Shown here piece by piece: positions 33,777-43,603 of a stretch of DNA of 64,000 nucleotides (position 1 is the stretch's first letter; every line of letters begins with the position of its first letter). The DNA is taken from contig JAGPNK010000001.1 of assembly GCA_020746835.1 (NCBI GenBank), positions 5,890,001-5,954,000 of the forward strand. The letters run 5' to 3'. Position numbers and translations under genes: made by a program. Below the pieces are notes generated by a model, which did not search any database, was not told where the DNA came from, and saw only the letters and a list, made by a program, of their open reading frames with translations. Source of the DNA: Stachybotrys elegans (Eukaryota > Ascomycota > Sordariomycetes > Hypocreales > Stachybotryaceae).

Positions 33777-35928
33777 TTATAGCGTGCCATCCACTTCAGT
33801 CTTTGAGAGGGATTTCTTGCGTACAAACCTGGCCATGCATGGGTGTGCCATTTTACAGTTCAGCTCAATTTTGATCTGCTGTTGACGCTGACCAGCTGGA
33901 ATCATGATTTCCTCGTACTCCTGGCAAATTCGCGCCAGTATGTATTCCATCTGCTGTTGTCCAAAATTCCGTCCTAGACAAACACGTGGGCCGCTTTCTC
34001 GCATTAGCTTCTGGATACCAATTCTATAGAGGGAATTTTATGTATTTGACTCACTGGTTGTAAGGGATAAAGTGCCATCGATCGACGCTGGTCTCCAGCC
34101 ATCGTTCAGGTCGGAACACATCAGCATCCTCGCCGTAGATATCCTTGCGGCGCTGCATTCCCATAAGGGAGTACACTACATAGTGATTAGCGAGCTCTGC
34201 CAGATATTGGATGTCATCGAAGGGCACAATCGAGGGGTGCTTACTGATTGATGTCCCTTTTGCTATGGCCAACGGTTCCTTGCCTGTCTTCCCTCCTCCG
34301 GTGGGCAAAGTGACGTCGTTGAGAGCTAATCGCATATTGACACCAACTACATCAGTCAGCCATTGCCCGGTTGAACCATTCTTCGATGAAATACTCACGC
34401 GGATGATACAAACGAAAGACTTCGCTAATCACAGCTCGTACATATGTCATCTCCTTTAGCTTGGAAGCCGTTGGCGGACTCGAGCCGCATCTGCCTTGTG
34501 TCAGCATCGGGATCTTCAGTTAGGTGCGGACCACAAACATCCTTGTAACCTCGTCCGACATCTTTCTCATCACATTTGGATCATTGCCCATCTGAAACAG
34601 AGCCCAAGATATGATAATGGTGGAGGGATCCTGAGCGAGTTAGCTTCAAGTCTCGAACAAGGTTTGTCCCTTACCTTTCCGCCCAACATGACGGACATGA
34701 GGGACTCCTTGATATCCTGCACAGCATTAGACGGTTCGGTGCCACGGAAATTCCAGTTTCTTCACCTTGTAGCTCCTCTTCTGGCTAACCAGGTCTTCTA
34801 GCATATTGTACTCCTCTTTGGGCTTCTTGGACAGATCTTTGGCATAGGCTTGATCTGTAATGCGATTGGTGTATGCATTCAAGTCTCTCAGAGCCGCCGG
34901 GGCCAGCAACGTGTCTGGGACGTAAAACGCATTGTGGCTACCGAAAATCAGCAGGATATCATAACCAGCGATGGAAAGCATAGTACCCAAAGATCATGCG
35001 CGCGGTGTTGAGGGGCAGCAACTTCTCCATGGCGGCCCGAAAAGGGGGTTCAGACGTTAAGGACTCAGCCGACTCCCCAAAGAATACATGCGCTGTCACA
35101 TCTAACTGATAGCGATCGATCACATCATAGAGCTCTATGGCCTGACCCGAATCTAGACGAGCAAAGAGCTTGCCAACATGTTGCTCTGTGATCCTGAGAT
35201 CACTTGGGCGGAGCTGGCCAACCTAGCCGAGAAATCGGTCAGGTTCTGATACTGTGATGCAGCCATTCACTCACATGGGGACGTAAGGTGTCTTTAGCCT
35301 TGTGCCATAAGTCTCCATCAACTTGAAACCGATCAGCGTCTGTCAAATAATATGTGCTGAGATTCTTACTTGCAAAGATTTGTGCTTCACCGATCATGTT
35401 TTCCCAAATTCGACGAGTGGTTTCCCCCTTGCCGAAGCTAGACCACTAAAAAATTAGATTCTTATCATTAACTTAAGTTTGGTTCATACCTCTGTCGACA
35501 TTATGGCTCGAATGTTCGCTGGCTCCTCGGTTATAATCAGCCCTTCACCGAACATGCGAACCTCGACGGTTCGACCAGGGACGGAAGCCAGCCAGCCAGA
35601 GATGAGCTCAAAGTACGTGTTGGTGAAAAACCTATAGAGTGAGTATATCGCAACATCAATACCTAGGAGCTCCTTGTCAGTGCCCGTCCTGTCGGAAGCA
35701 GACCGTCTTACCGAGAGGAGCCTTGAGCGCAACAAGCGGGGCCGGAGACCCGAATTTCTGCATGCGTTTGTCGCGGTATACTTTGAGCCCGTAATCGAGA
35801 ATATATGTCGAGCCAATCACCAGGGCCAATGTACAACCGAGCTTCCATGTTGTCGGTGGGAGATAGGAGGATACGTCGCTCAGCACATGGTGCTCGAAAT
35901 CTGAAGCGGTTGGAAGCGATGCGGCCAT
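33777..35928 (-). CDS. Cytochrome P450 (alkane-hydroxylase-like), cluster oxygenase
   Basis: A multi-intron gene. The first exons are 35712-35928, 35490-35662 and one starting at 35445. Further introns (about 44-66 bp) separate blocks around 35220, 34950, 34750, 34670, 34540 and 34040-34240. N-terminal anchor: WKLGCTLALVIGSTYILDYG. Conserved blocks in order: LWHKAKDTLRPH (helix C), LDVTAHVFFGES, an I-helix LGGKDPSTIIISWALFQM, ISEVFRLYHP (ExxR), MGMQRRKDIYGEDADVFRPE (PERF-like) and the haem loop WHFIPYN..GPRVCLGRNFG. A 66-base stretch from a GTAAGC near 34243 is in frame but looks like an intron, since removing it gives the usual KGTSI-YSLMGMQRRK. The I-helix has Pro where most P450s have Thr (GGKDPS). 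Family resembles CYP52/CYP539-type fungal hydroxylases. It probably tailors the PKS-NRPS product. Exon edges are approximate beyond the first three. Confidence 0.8.
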
Positions 35929-36297
35929 GGCTAATCGTATACTATGGCAGAATAATCAACTGCAAAAGGTTACGAGTCTCGAGAAATTTAGCAATCTGTC
36001 AAGAGAGTATCCTCGTTTGCAGTTAGGCGAAGCGCTGTCTCTGATCGGGCATTTCTGCTCTCTTGTTCATATTTCATTGCATGGATATTTTCTGTTACGT
36101 GATATTCGGAACCTGGCCCATCGACCAGCCTATCGGGAGCCGAATGATGGCTGTCAGCCCCGAATCCGAATCCGACTCCGGAGTGGCATGTCGGGAACTT
36201 TTCAATCCGGAGCCCCTTTATTATATGCAGACACGATCAAGCAATACCCGAAACGCATAAGGGATTTTGAAGCAGAAGCAGTGGTTGGAAAGCCCAA
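35929..36297. promoter_or_regulatory. Bidirectional promoter, P450 and trans-enoyl reductase
   Basis: 369 bp between divergent starts. Contains the perfect palindrome ACTCCGGAGT (36175-36184) and TCCGGAG (36206-36212), both CGG/CCG-type sites suited to a Zn2Cys6 dimer and related to the CTCCGA words in the other cluster promoters. Confidence 0.5.
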
Positions 36298-37423
36298 ATG
36301 GCTGCGCAGCACATGTCTTGCCTGGTCCAGACTCCTGGCGGGACTGAACCGGCGATATCCCACACCCAACCAATACCCATCCCGAAGGAGCCGTACGACG
36401 TACTAGTTCGGGTGCATGCGGTGGCACTAAACCCGACCGACTTCAAGATCCCCGAGTACCATCCGGTCCCTGGTGCTATTCTCGGCTGCGATTTCATGGG
36501 TACCGTTGTTGCCGCGGGGTCTGCCGTTCAAGACGCACCACCAGGAACAAGGATTTGTGGAGCTGTGCACGGCTCGAATCCCGGAAACCCCAGCTCAGGG
36601 GCTTTTGCCGAGTATCTTGTTGTCGACTCACGGGTTGTGCTGCGCGTGCCCCAAACCTGGAGTGACTTCCAAGCAGCGGCTCTTGGAGCCGTCGGATGGG
36701 CCACCATGGCATTGACCATTGAGGAAATCCTTCAACTCCCAGGTCGGCCGTCCAGTCCGGCCCCCCCACGCTCTGATGGCAACCCAACTCCTGTCCTGGT
36801 ATTTGGAGGAGCAACCGCCTCTGGGACCATGGCGTGTCAATTGCTATCGTGGTACGTGAATGGCCATTGTAACCCAACTTGTGTTGATTTTCCTTAGCTC
36901 AGGATATGACCCAATTGTCACGGCCTCGCCGGCTTCGGCAGCCCTTGTCAAGGAATACGGTGCTGTCAAGGTTGTCTCTTACTCGTCACCAACTTGTGGA
37001 GATACTATCCGGGACGCCACCAACGGCACTCTACGACATGCCATCGACTGCATCACAAACCCCGAATCTGTCCGGTGCTGCTTCACAGCACTAGGCCGCA
37101 TCGGTGCACGCTACGCATGCCTCGATTACGCCCTCCCGGAGTGGCGGACGCGCAAGTCTGTGAAGGTAGATATGCCCATCACGTATGCCATGTTTGGGAA
37201 CGAGGTGCAACTCAAGGGCATCTACCACCGCGACGCAGACCCGAGGAAGCTAGATATTGCCATGCGGTGGTGTAAAGAAGTGCAAAGCCTCGTTGACCAG
37301 GGCCGCCTTCGGTGCCACCCGGTTCGCGAGGTACCAGGGAAATGGCAGGGCATCATTCAGGGACTGAACATGCTCAAGAATGGCCAAGTACGCAGAGAGA
37401 AACTGGTTGTTAGGATAGCTTAG
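36298..37423 (+). CDS. Trans-acting enoyl reductase (LovC/CcsC type)
   Basis: Two exons, 36298-36851 and 36898-37423, with a 46-bp intron, encode 359 residues, the usual length for the stand-alone enoyl reductases of iterative PKS clusters. The medium-chain dehydrogenase (MDR) fold is visible: N-terminal GroES-like part with VHAVALNPTDFKIPEYHPVP and ILGCDFMGTVVAAGSAV. Then comes ENxSGAFAEYLVV-type sequence (NPSSGAFAEYLVVDSR), and the NADPH site VLVFGGATASGTMACQLL. No zinc ligands, as expected for this group. It is expected to act in trans on the PKS-NRPS, whose own ER region lacks a nucleotide-binding motif, reducing selected enoyl intermediates with NADPH. A second ATG five codons downstream (36313) could also be the start. 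Confidence 0.88.
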
Positions 37424-37498
37424 AATGTATATCTATCCCTATCGACTATCGAAAACCGCTGGCTTTGCTGCCGTACTATCTCCCATTGAGGTGTATCA

Positions 37499-38875
37499 TC
37501 ATAGAATCCCTAGCCCACTTGACATTTCGTCCCGTGTTTGTTGTAACAAGTCGTCTACTTCCTTGGTCTCATAGAATGCCTCATTATAACAAACACTCAG
37601 CGTCATACAGCCCCCCCAAGTCCACAAGTACACCTGGATATCGCCAGTAAGCATGGTAGAGCTGATCCAAAAGTCAAGAAGCACCCAATCACCATAGCGC
37701 TGGGCTAGGAAGTCGTCAACCCGGCCCATGCTTGACAGAGAAGGGGTACTGCTGGGAGAGGCGCCCTTTTTCACTTGCTCGGACATGGCCATCGCGGCGG
37801 GCAGAAGAAAGCCAAGATCGCCGTCGGCAAATGCAAAAGGAGCTTTGTACTGACCGTGTAAGCTCTGGGATATTGCGTCAAAGTTGGCTTGTTGATTGAC
37901 TTGAACAGCAAACGGCAAGGCGGTTTGTAGACTGCCCACCGAATGTTCCTGTGGGGAGAAGTTCGATGGGAACCAGCGACGGAGGTCAATAGTCGTAAAC
38001 TGCGTATAGGAGGTTCCCTCCTCACCAGCTGCCGCTTGGATTCTCTGTTGGGACATTAGTACGCAATGACGCCGAGCGCGTATGTATAATTCTCCTACCT
38101 TGACCGCAAGAATTACAGCAGCATGCCAGGCGGAGGTCACTGACACCCCCCTCAGCTTGCATGATTCAACAATCATCTGCGTCTTCTCTTGGCTGAGCTC
38201 AAGTTCTCGGTGAACTGCTCGCTGAGGGATGCGCTGGAAATCCACATTGGGTAGCTGGATGGGCTTCTCTTGAGCAAAGCGCTGAAAGAGGGATTGCACA
38301 TCTCGGACGTTCTTGTCAGAAGGTGAAACCGGGATCTGAAGCCATGTATCCAAGGGCTGAGTCAGGTTTCGACACGACGTAGGATTGTTGTCGTTGGATC
38401 TCAAGGCCGTAAACAAAGCATGATACAAGTATAACATCCCACGGCCGTCGATGAGGGCGTGCATACCCTGAATCACTGGCTGGTTGGTGTCGCGCAAGAA
38501 ATGCAGCGTGATTCTGAATTGGCTTTTGAAGGACGAAAAGAGCTCGTCTGCTGTAATTCCATGGTGGACTTGGAATGACGTCTGCAACCATTTGTCTATG
38601 GCGGCGGCGTTCGTGTCAACCACCATTTCACCCGTATCCCTCTCGATAACGGCCGCGATGTTGGGAAGTTCGTAGACGAGACTCTGCCATGCTTGTCGTA
38701 GTGCAGCTTCCATTTCAACCTTGTGGATCCCGCGGTATGCAATCGTGATACAGGATCCAATCATCCAATGCACTGGATCACCTTCCGGGGTGGCTAGAGC
38801 AAGATAGAAGCTCTCCATTGAGCCCAGGCTCCGGCGCCAGACCCCATCTCGCTCTTTCCAGGTATGAGATGACAT
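37499..38875 (-). CDS. CoA-dependent acyltransferase, condensation-like fold
   Basis: Frame of 458 codons. A 54-base in-frame segment (38045-38098; donor GTAGGA, branch TACTAAT, acceptor CAG) is very likely an intron, which would leave 440 residues. The active-site motif HALIDGRG (HxxxDG) marks the chloramphenicol-acetyltransferase/condensation superfamily. The N-terminal part (RSLGSMESFYLAL, HWMIGSCITIAYRG) and the long C-terminal part (DLRRWFPSNFSPQE, DDFLAQRYGDWVLLDFW) resemble Tri3-like 15-O-acetyltransferases and related fungal alcohol acyltransferases. There is no DFGWG motif of the BAHD plant-type branch. Reaction expected: acyl transfer from acyl-CoA to a hydroxyl, probably one added by a cluster P450. 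It lies between the reductase and the second P450; its 5' region has an ACTCCGA site. Confidence 0.78.
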   Translation of the reverse strand: MSSHTWKERDGVWRRSLGSMESFYLALATPEGDPVHWMIGSCITIAYRGIHKVEMEAALRQAWQSLVYELPNIAAVIERDTGEMVVDTNAAAIDKWLQTSFQVHHGITADELFSSFKSQFRITLHFLRDTNQPVIQGMHALIDGRGMLYLYHALFTALRSNDNNPTSCRNLTQPLDTWLQIPVSPSDKNVRDVQSLFQRFAQEKPIQLPNVDFQRIPQRAVHRELELSQEKTQMIVESCKLRGVSVTSAWHAAVILAVKVGELYIRARRHCVLMSQQRIQAAAGEEGTSYTQFTTIDLRRWFPSNFSPQEHSVGSLQTALPFAVQVNQQANFDAISQSLHGQYKAPFAFADGDLGFLLPAAMAMSEQVKKGASPSSTPSLSSMGRVDDFLAQRYGDWVLLDFWISSTMLTGDIQVYLWTWGGCMTLSVCYNEAFYETKEVDDLLQQTRDEMSSGLGIL

Positions 38876-39165
38876 GGCTATGTTGACGGCATACGAATGG
38901 CGGTGGAAGTAAGAGCCGCGAGATGAGTCGAGGGCTTCATAGATATGAACCTGTTTATAATCGACTCCGATTGGCCACTTATGTCACCGAATGCCAAGGG
39001 CCGAATGAAATAATCATGTGCGAGATACGCCGACTTTTTATGGACGCAGTAAGATGGCACGGTCCTATGTTGGGCAACCAACCACGTTCACCCAGAAAGA
39101 CGAAAGCGACGAAAAATTAAAGCGCCATTCTAACTCTCGGCTGTATTGCTGTGCTATGTAGCGGC
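38876..39165. promoter_or_regulatory. Acyltransferase promoter region
   Basis: 290 bp upstream of the minus-strand acyltransferase and past the 3' end of the second P450. Contains ACTCCGA at 38964-38970, the same word found in other cluster promoters. Confidence 0.45.
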
Positions 39166-40708
39166 CTACCCAGAAGCGAGAGGGATTCGGGTTCGACTCT
39201 CGCCCATCTTCAACGTCCATTCCCCAGCCCATGCCTCTCTTGCTTTGACTTCAACCTTAACGTCCCTTTTGGGGTTCAGCAATGTAGAAAGGTCCGAATA
39301 GTTTAAGGCTGGAGCTTTGTCCCAAGCTCCAGCAACCGGCAACATATCTGCTCTCATGATAAGGAGCGCCGCTATGATGAAGATTTCAGTCGAGGCAAAC
39401 TGCCTCGCCGGACATAGATGCGGCGGTGAGCCAAAGCCGACGAATCCGCCCTGAGGTATGCCCTTGGACAAGAAGCGATAAGGATCGAATTCCAGGGCTG
39501 TTGGACCCCAGATGCTGGTGTTGGCATGTATGGGCTCTCCGGGCATCTGCAAGAAGTTTCCCGCCTTGAGTAGATATTTTCCATCCAGCAGAGTGTCCGT
39601 CATGACCTGACGAAAACTGGCATTGACGTGTCTTGTGCGCTGGGTTTCCTGGAATACGGAGACCAAAAGAGGACTTTGGGTCTTGAGAGCCGAAACATTC
39701 AGCACAAAGCCGCCATTCTTGGACCCGCTTACAGCATGTGCTCTCAGCTCTTGCCTAATCTCCTCGAGAATCTGAGGGCGGGAGAATATCTCCCAGAGAG
39801 TCCAGTAGAGGGTAGGTGCTGTATTGCTAAAGACGGCAATGGTGAATAGTGAGGCTTGCTTGGCGTTGTCAAGCTCACCGATGCCAGCCTCGCGGATCAT
39901 GCGCTGATGCTCTCGGGCTAGTTGCGACCCATCCACGGGAAATTCCTTGAAATACTTGATGTAAGCATCGTAGACCTTTTGGCGTGCCGCATAGCCTTTG
40001 CCCAAGAAGTCCACACCCGCCAGGTGCGCCGTAAGATAGTTCTGCCAATCCCAGAACGACTTTTCAACTTCAGGGTCCATGAGAGGGTGTTGGTCTCCAT
40101 ATACACCACAACTAGATGACTGCACAACAATGTGCCGGGACCACTCCAACAGGTTGATCTGCTTCGTGGAGCCTCTTCCGAGTAAGGCATCGACTTCGAC
40201 CTGCACCCTTTTCCCCATCCTCATATTCTGGTCATCAAGGTATGGGCCAGGCGCGAGACTCAATCGTACAACATTGCTTAATTCGTCTGGCAACGTACCG
40301 CCGAAGATGGCATACGTCTCATCTGAGGCATCCCCATGCTTTCTCGCTGTGATCTGGAGGAATGGGCGGAAAGAGAGCGACTTGGACTGTTTCTGGATGA
40401 TCGGCAAGAGACGACTAGACGTGCTCACGTAGATTTTGTAGTTGAAGACTCCTAGCGTGTGGATCTCAGACGGGGTCGATTTTCTTGCAGCTGGTTAGGC
40501 GAATGTCCTGCAGTTGGATAATTACATACCCGGTCTTTGTGTAGTGTGTTGGGCCTCCCTTGAGGATACCCAATACGTGTCCAATCAGAGGGATGGTTGA
40601 ACGTACTCGAGGAGGCTCTCGAGGGTCATCCCCAATGGAGAACCCAAATTCAACCGCGTAGGCGAACAGGACTACAGCCACCGAACCATATACCAGCTCT
40701 CGGATCAT
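39166..40708 (-). CDS. Cytochrome P450 (CYP7/CYP8-like), cluster oxygenase
   Basis: Two exons, 40530-40708 and 39166-40483, with a 46-bp intron (GTATGT donor, CTAAC branch), encode 498 residues. An N-terminal membrane anchor (YGSVAVVLFAYAVEFGFSI) precedes a proline-rich hinge (PREPPRVRSTIPLIGHVLG). Downstream: AGVDFLGKGYAARQK, an I-helix FSNTAPTLYWTLWEIF, the K-helix FQETQRTRH (ExxR), FDPYRFLSKG (PERF-like) and the haem loop GFGSPPHLCPARQFA with the cysteine ligand. The glycines of FGxGxxxCPG are replaced (SPPHLCPA), a departure from most relatives. The I-helix N-T-A-P lacks the usual acid-Thr pair, as is common in CYP7/CYP8-like or isomerase-type P450s that may not need classical oxygen activation. 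Role in the pathway is unknown. Confidence 0.82.
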
Positions 40709-41246
40709 GATGGAATAGGTGCAGAGGTACTTTGTGAAAAGAAGTGAGTACAGAATTTGAACCCAGAATTTGATGGCTGGGTTGGCTAGGACATAGATTA
40801 CCCAAGTCCCTGAGCTACTGGCCGGAGACGCTGTTCACTACAGTAAGCTACCTCTAGGCAGACAGCCCAATGCAAGTGTCTGCAAGATGTCAGATTATGA
40901 CTAAAACTCCGAACAGCTTTGGGCTCCCGACTCCGTCCGAGTGTCCGAACGTCGGAGTTGCAGGATTGTCCTCCGACTTTACATACTAAGCGATTTTGTG
41001 GAGTGAAGTTCGGGTAGAAAGTGGCACTGTTTGTTGTCATCATTTGAAGACTGGCTGGTCGAGTTAGTAAGTTAGCACAGCGTAGCCAATTGACCGCCAT
41101 CTATTGATCTGATATCGTCTTGATCATCAGAGGGAGCCTGCTCGAAGTCTCTGGTCCGTATCCCATTGGAGCACACGAACGGGAAATCCCATATCAATTG
41201 ACCGCTATCTCTGACATAGTTGAATCGTCGTCTTCTGAAGCAAATA
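40709..41246. promoter_or_regulatory. Promoter of second P450, rich in CTCCGA/TCGGAG
   Basis: 538 bp. ACTCCGA at 40906-40912, TCGGAGT at 40952-40958 and CTCCGA at 40971-40976, plus an ACTCCG nearby. They lie about 200-270 bp before the P450 start, a good distance for a regulator site. Confidence 0.5.
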
Positions 41247-43118
41247 TTAACCCTGAGCGTTATACCGGGTAATCCGCATGTTTACAGGTGGCTTGCTCCA
41301 CACCATGTAGACCCGTAGATCTCTGTCCCAGTCGACTGTATCTTGATTGACCATCTCCCAATCATAGCTCCAGCACAGCTTAGCAAAGGCGATGCGGAGT
41401 ACTACATATGCTACTGCCTGCCCGATGCAGTTACGAGACCCTACACTGAACGGGCGAAATGCGGCTCGCGCATCGTTATCAAATGCATTTTCGTACTCGG
41501 GGTGTGTTGGTGGCAGCCATCGCTGCGGCTTGAATGCATACGGATCCCGGAAGTACTGTGCTGAGTGGGTTGTAGCGTAGGCACATGTTGACACAATACA
41601 CTATCATCCCAGTTAGTCACTAATTTCATAGCATAAAGGGAAACCTACTCCTTTGGGCACATAATGACCATCGATATCATAACCCGGACTGACCCTGGGC
41701 AAGCCATATGGCACGTTTGTGTGAATGCGCAAGATTTCCTCGATGACTGCGTTCAGCCATGGCAGCCTGTGGAGGACTTCATCCGTCATATCGCTGAGCG
41801 ATGCGAATGTGCTCCTAACCTCGGCTTGCAGATTTGCCATTACACCCGGATTGGTAGCCAGGAAGTACATGCCCGCTGACAGCACACTGGAGGATTCAAA
41901 GTGGTCGTAGATGAAATGGCCGGCCTGTGAAACCACGAGCCCTTCGGGCGGGAGAGCGGCGTCGTCCTTGACGAGCTGGTGAATGTAGTCAAGGGGCTTG
42001 CGCTCGTGTCGGTTCTTGATGCGTTGGCGGATAAGCTCGAGGCTGATCTTGTGCGCTTTGAGGTAGCTGAGGACCATTTTCGGTGGAAGCATGACGTAGA
42101 CCAAGGGATAAAGCAGGGGAAATCGCTTCATCACAGTCTTCATGGTAACCCAAGGACCTATTCCCACCACGGATTCCAAGATGGGATGATTCTTGCCTGT
42201 CCAGGTTCGAATCAGTCAGGATATATAGGGGAGACATCTTACCATTCCGTACGTTTTGGAAGTCATGTCCTATGGCCAGTGACCCGCCAATGTCGCAAGC
42301 AACCCTCTCAAACCACTATACTCAATTTAGCTGATGATGGATGAGTTTTGTGTTTTGGGCGAATACCGGCGATATGTCTATCACTTCACGACTCTTGTCA
42401 AAAGTTTCTAGTTTGTGAACCAGCTCATTGACTCTGGCGTGGATGGCAGGCTCATACTCCCTTATGGCCCGCACACTAAAAGCAGGAGATATCTGCTTTC
42501 GCGCAGCGCGATGTTTGTCAATGTTGCGCTCCGATGCTAGACCCTCGTACTTGTCGCCCAGTTCAAGCATGTCTGTCTTGGTGAAGGCTGGTCGGCCGCC
42601 GATGTTGCTATTGTAGATGTCTGCGAGATTAGTCGAGTAAACGGACTTGACAAGGCTGCGGATTGCAACTACCGGTGTATGCCTTTGGTGTGATAAAAAC
42701 CAGCTCGTTAGGTGCGACGCGAACCACATCTCCTGCTGAGTGTAAGCATTTCGTGAGTCAGAAGCCATGCCTACACGCACCATATTCTTGCAACACGCGC
42801 TGCATGGCCCATGGATACCGACCTGAGAGCCTGTACACGTTAGGGGAAGCTCGTGATGCGATCTAAGGAAATTCTTACCATGCATACCCGTACCACAAGT
42901 TGCTAACAGCGGCAAACTTGGGGCCAGGATATTTGGCCAAGGGATGGAACCAGAGCAGGTAAGTGCATCGAACTAGAGAGTAGATAGCCACCTGGAAATT
43001 CTCAGTGATACACCACACACTTGGTACATCTTCCACTTACTCCTCCGGCTGCAATGGCTGCGTATTGGGCCGCAGATAGCTGGGCCACCTGCGATGTGCG
43101 ATGCCATAGTGCCTCCAT
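41247..43118 (-). CDS. Cytochrome P450 (trichothecene/isotrichodermin-type, CYP58/CYP65-like)
   Basis: Multi-exon gene. The start ATG at 43118 gives MEALWHRTSQVAQLSAAQY (exon 43041-43118, then a 49-bp intron), followed by VAIYSLVRCTYLLWFHPLAK and YPGPKFAAVSNLWYG. Small exons around 42860-42800 and 42740 encode GDVVRVAPNELVFITPKAY. Then come GGRPAFTKTD, HRAARKQISPAFSVRAIREY and a 52-bp intron near 42610-42660. Later blocks are MTDEVLHRLPWLNAVIEEIL with ExxR (EILR), RVSPGYDIDGHYVPKGV, FRDPYAFKPQRW and the haem loop FRPFSVGSRNCIGQAVA. At least seven introns. The WFHPLAKYPGP start is diagnostic of fungal class-II P450s related to isotrichodermin hydroxylases. It is divergent from the PKS-NRPS and probably co-regulated with it. 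Internal exon boundaries are partly approximate. Confidence 0.82.
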
Positions 43119-43603
43119 TGCGATTCGACTAATTCTTGACCCAGGAGCAGCAACCAAACAGGACTTCATCCAGCTCAAGTTTTACTCTATCCGTAGTCAT
43201 CGTCCCTCAACAGCTATCGGAGACGTGGGACTCAGCAGGCCATTCGGAGCGACGGAAACTCACCGAGTTGAAATTGCTCTTACCAACCAGTGGATCAGCG
43301 TCCGCCCCGATTCGGGCTTCTCGGAGCCGGTCGGGGCTCCGTCCAGGGCTGAGGTAAGACGCATCATGCCATCTGCATGCACAATCACTCATGCTCGCGC
43401 AGCCACCACCCCAAGACGCGGTCATGAGGCACAGCAAGCCTAGAACGATGTAGGAACAGCGCGCATTCACGGTGGTGCACAGAATGGATGTGGTACTTCA
43501 TTCGTCAGGAGCGTACAACATGTCCAAAATCCTATATACTGTTTACTTCGCAAGCGCGGGAACGAGAGTCTGGCAATATCTTCAGTGACACGTATCCCCA
43601 AAT
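43119..43603. promoter_or_regulatory. Bidirectional promoter, P450 and PKS-NRPS
   Basis: 485 bp. TCGGAG at 43217-43222, 43244-43249 and 43321-43326. The last overlaps a perfect inverted repeat, CGGAGCC then a 6-bp spacer then GGCTCCG, at 43322-43341. CGG/CCG half-sites of this kind are typical Zn2Cys6 targets. Confidence 0.55.

Noticed and set aside
35385..35420. A possible 30-bp intron in the first P450
   Set aside because: Donor- and acceptor-like ends exist but 30 bp is too short for the fungal spliceosome; the frame stays open, so it was left in.
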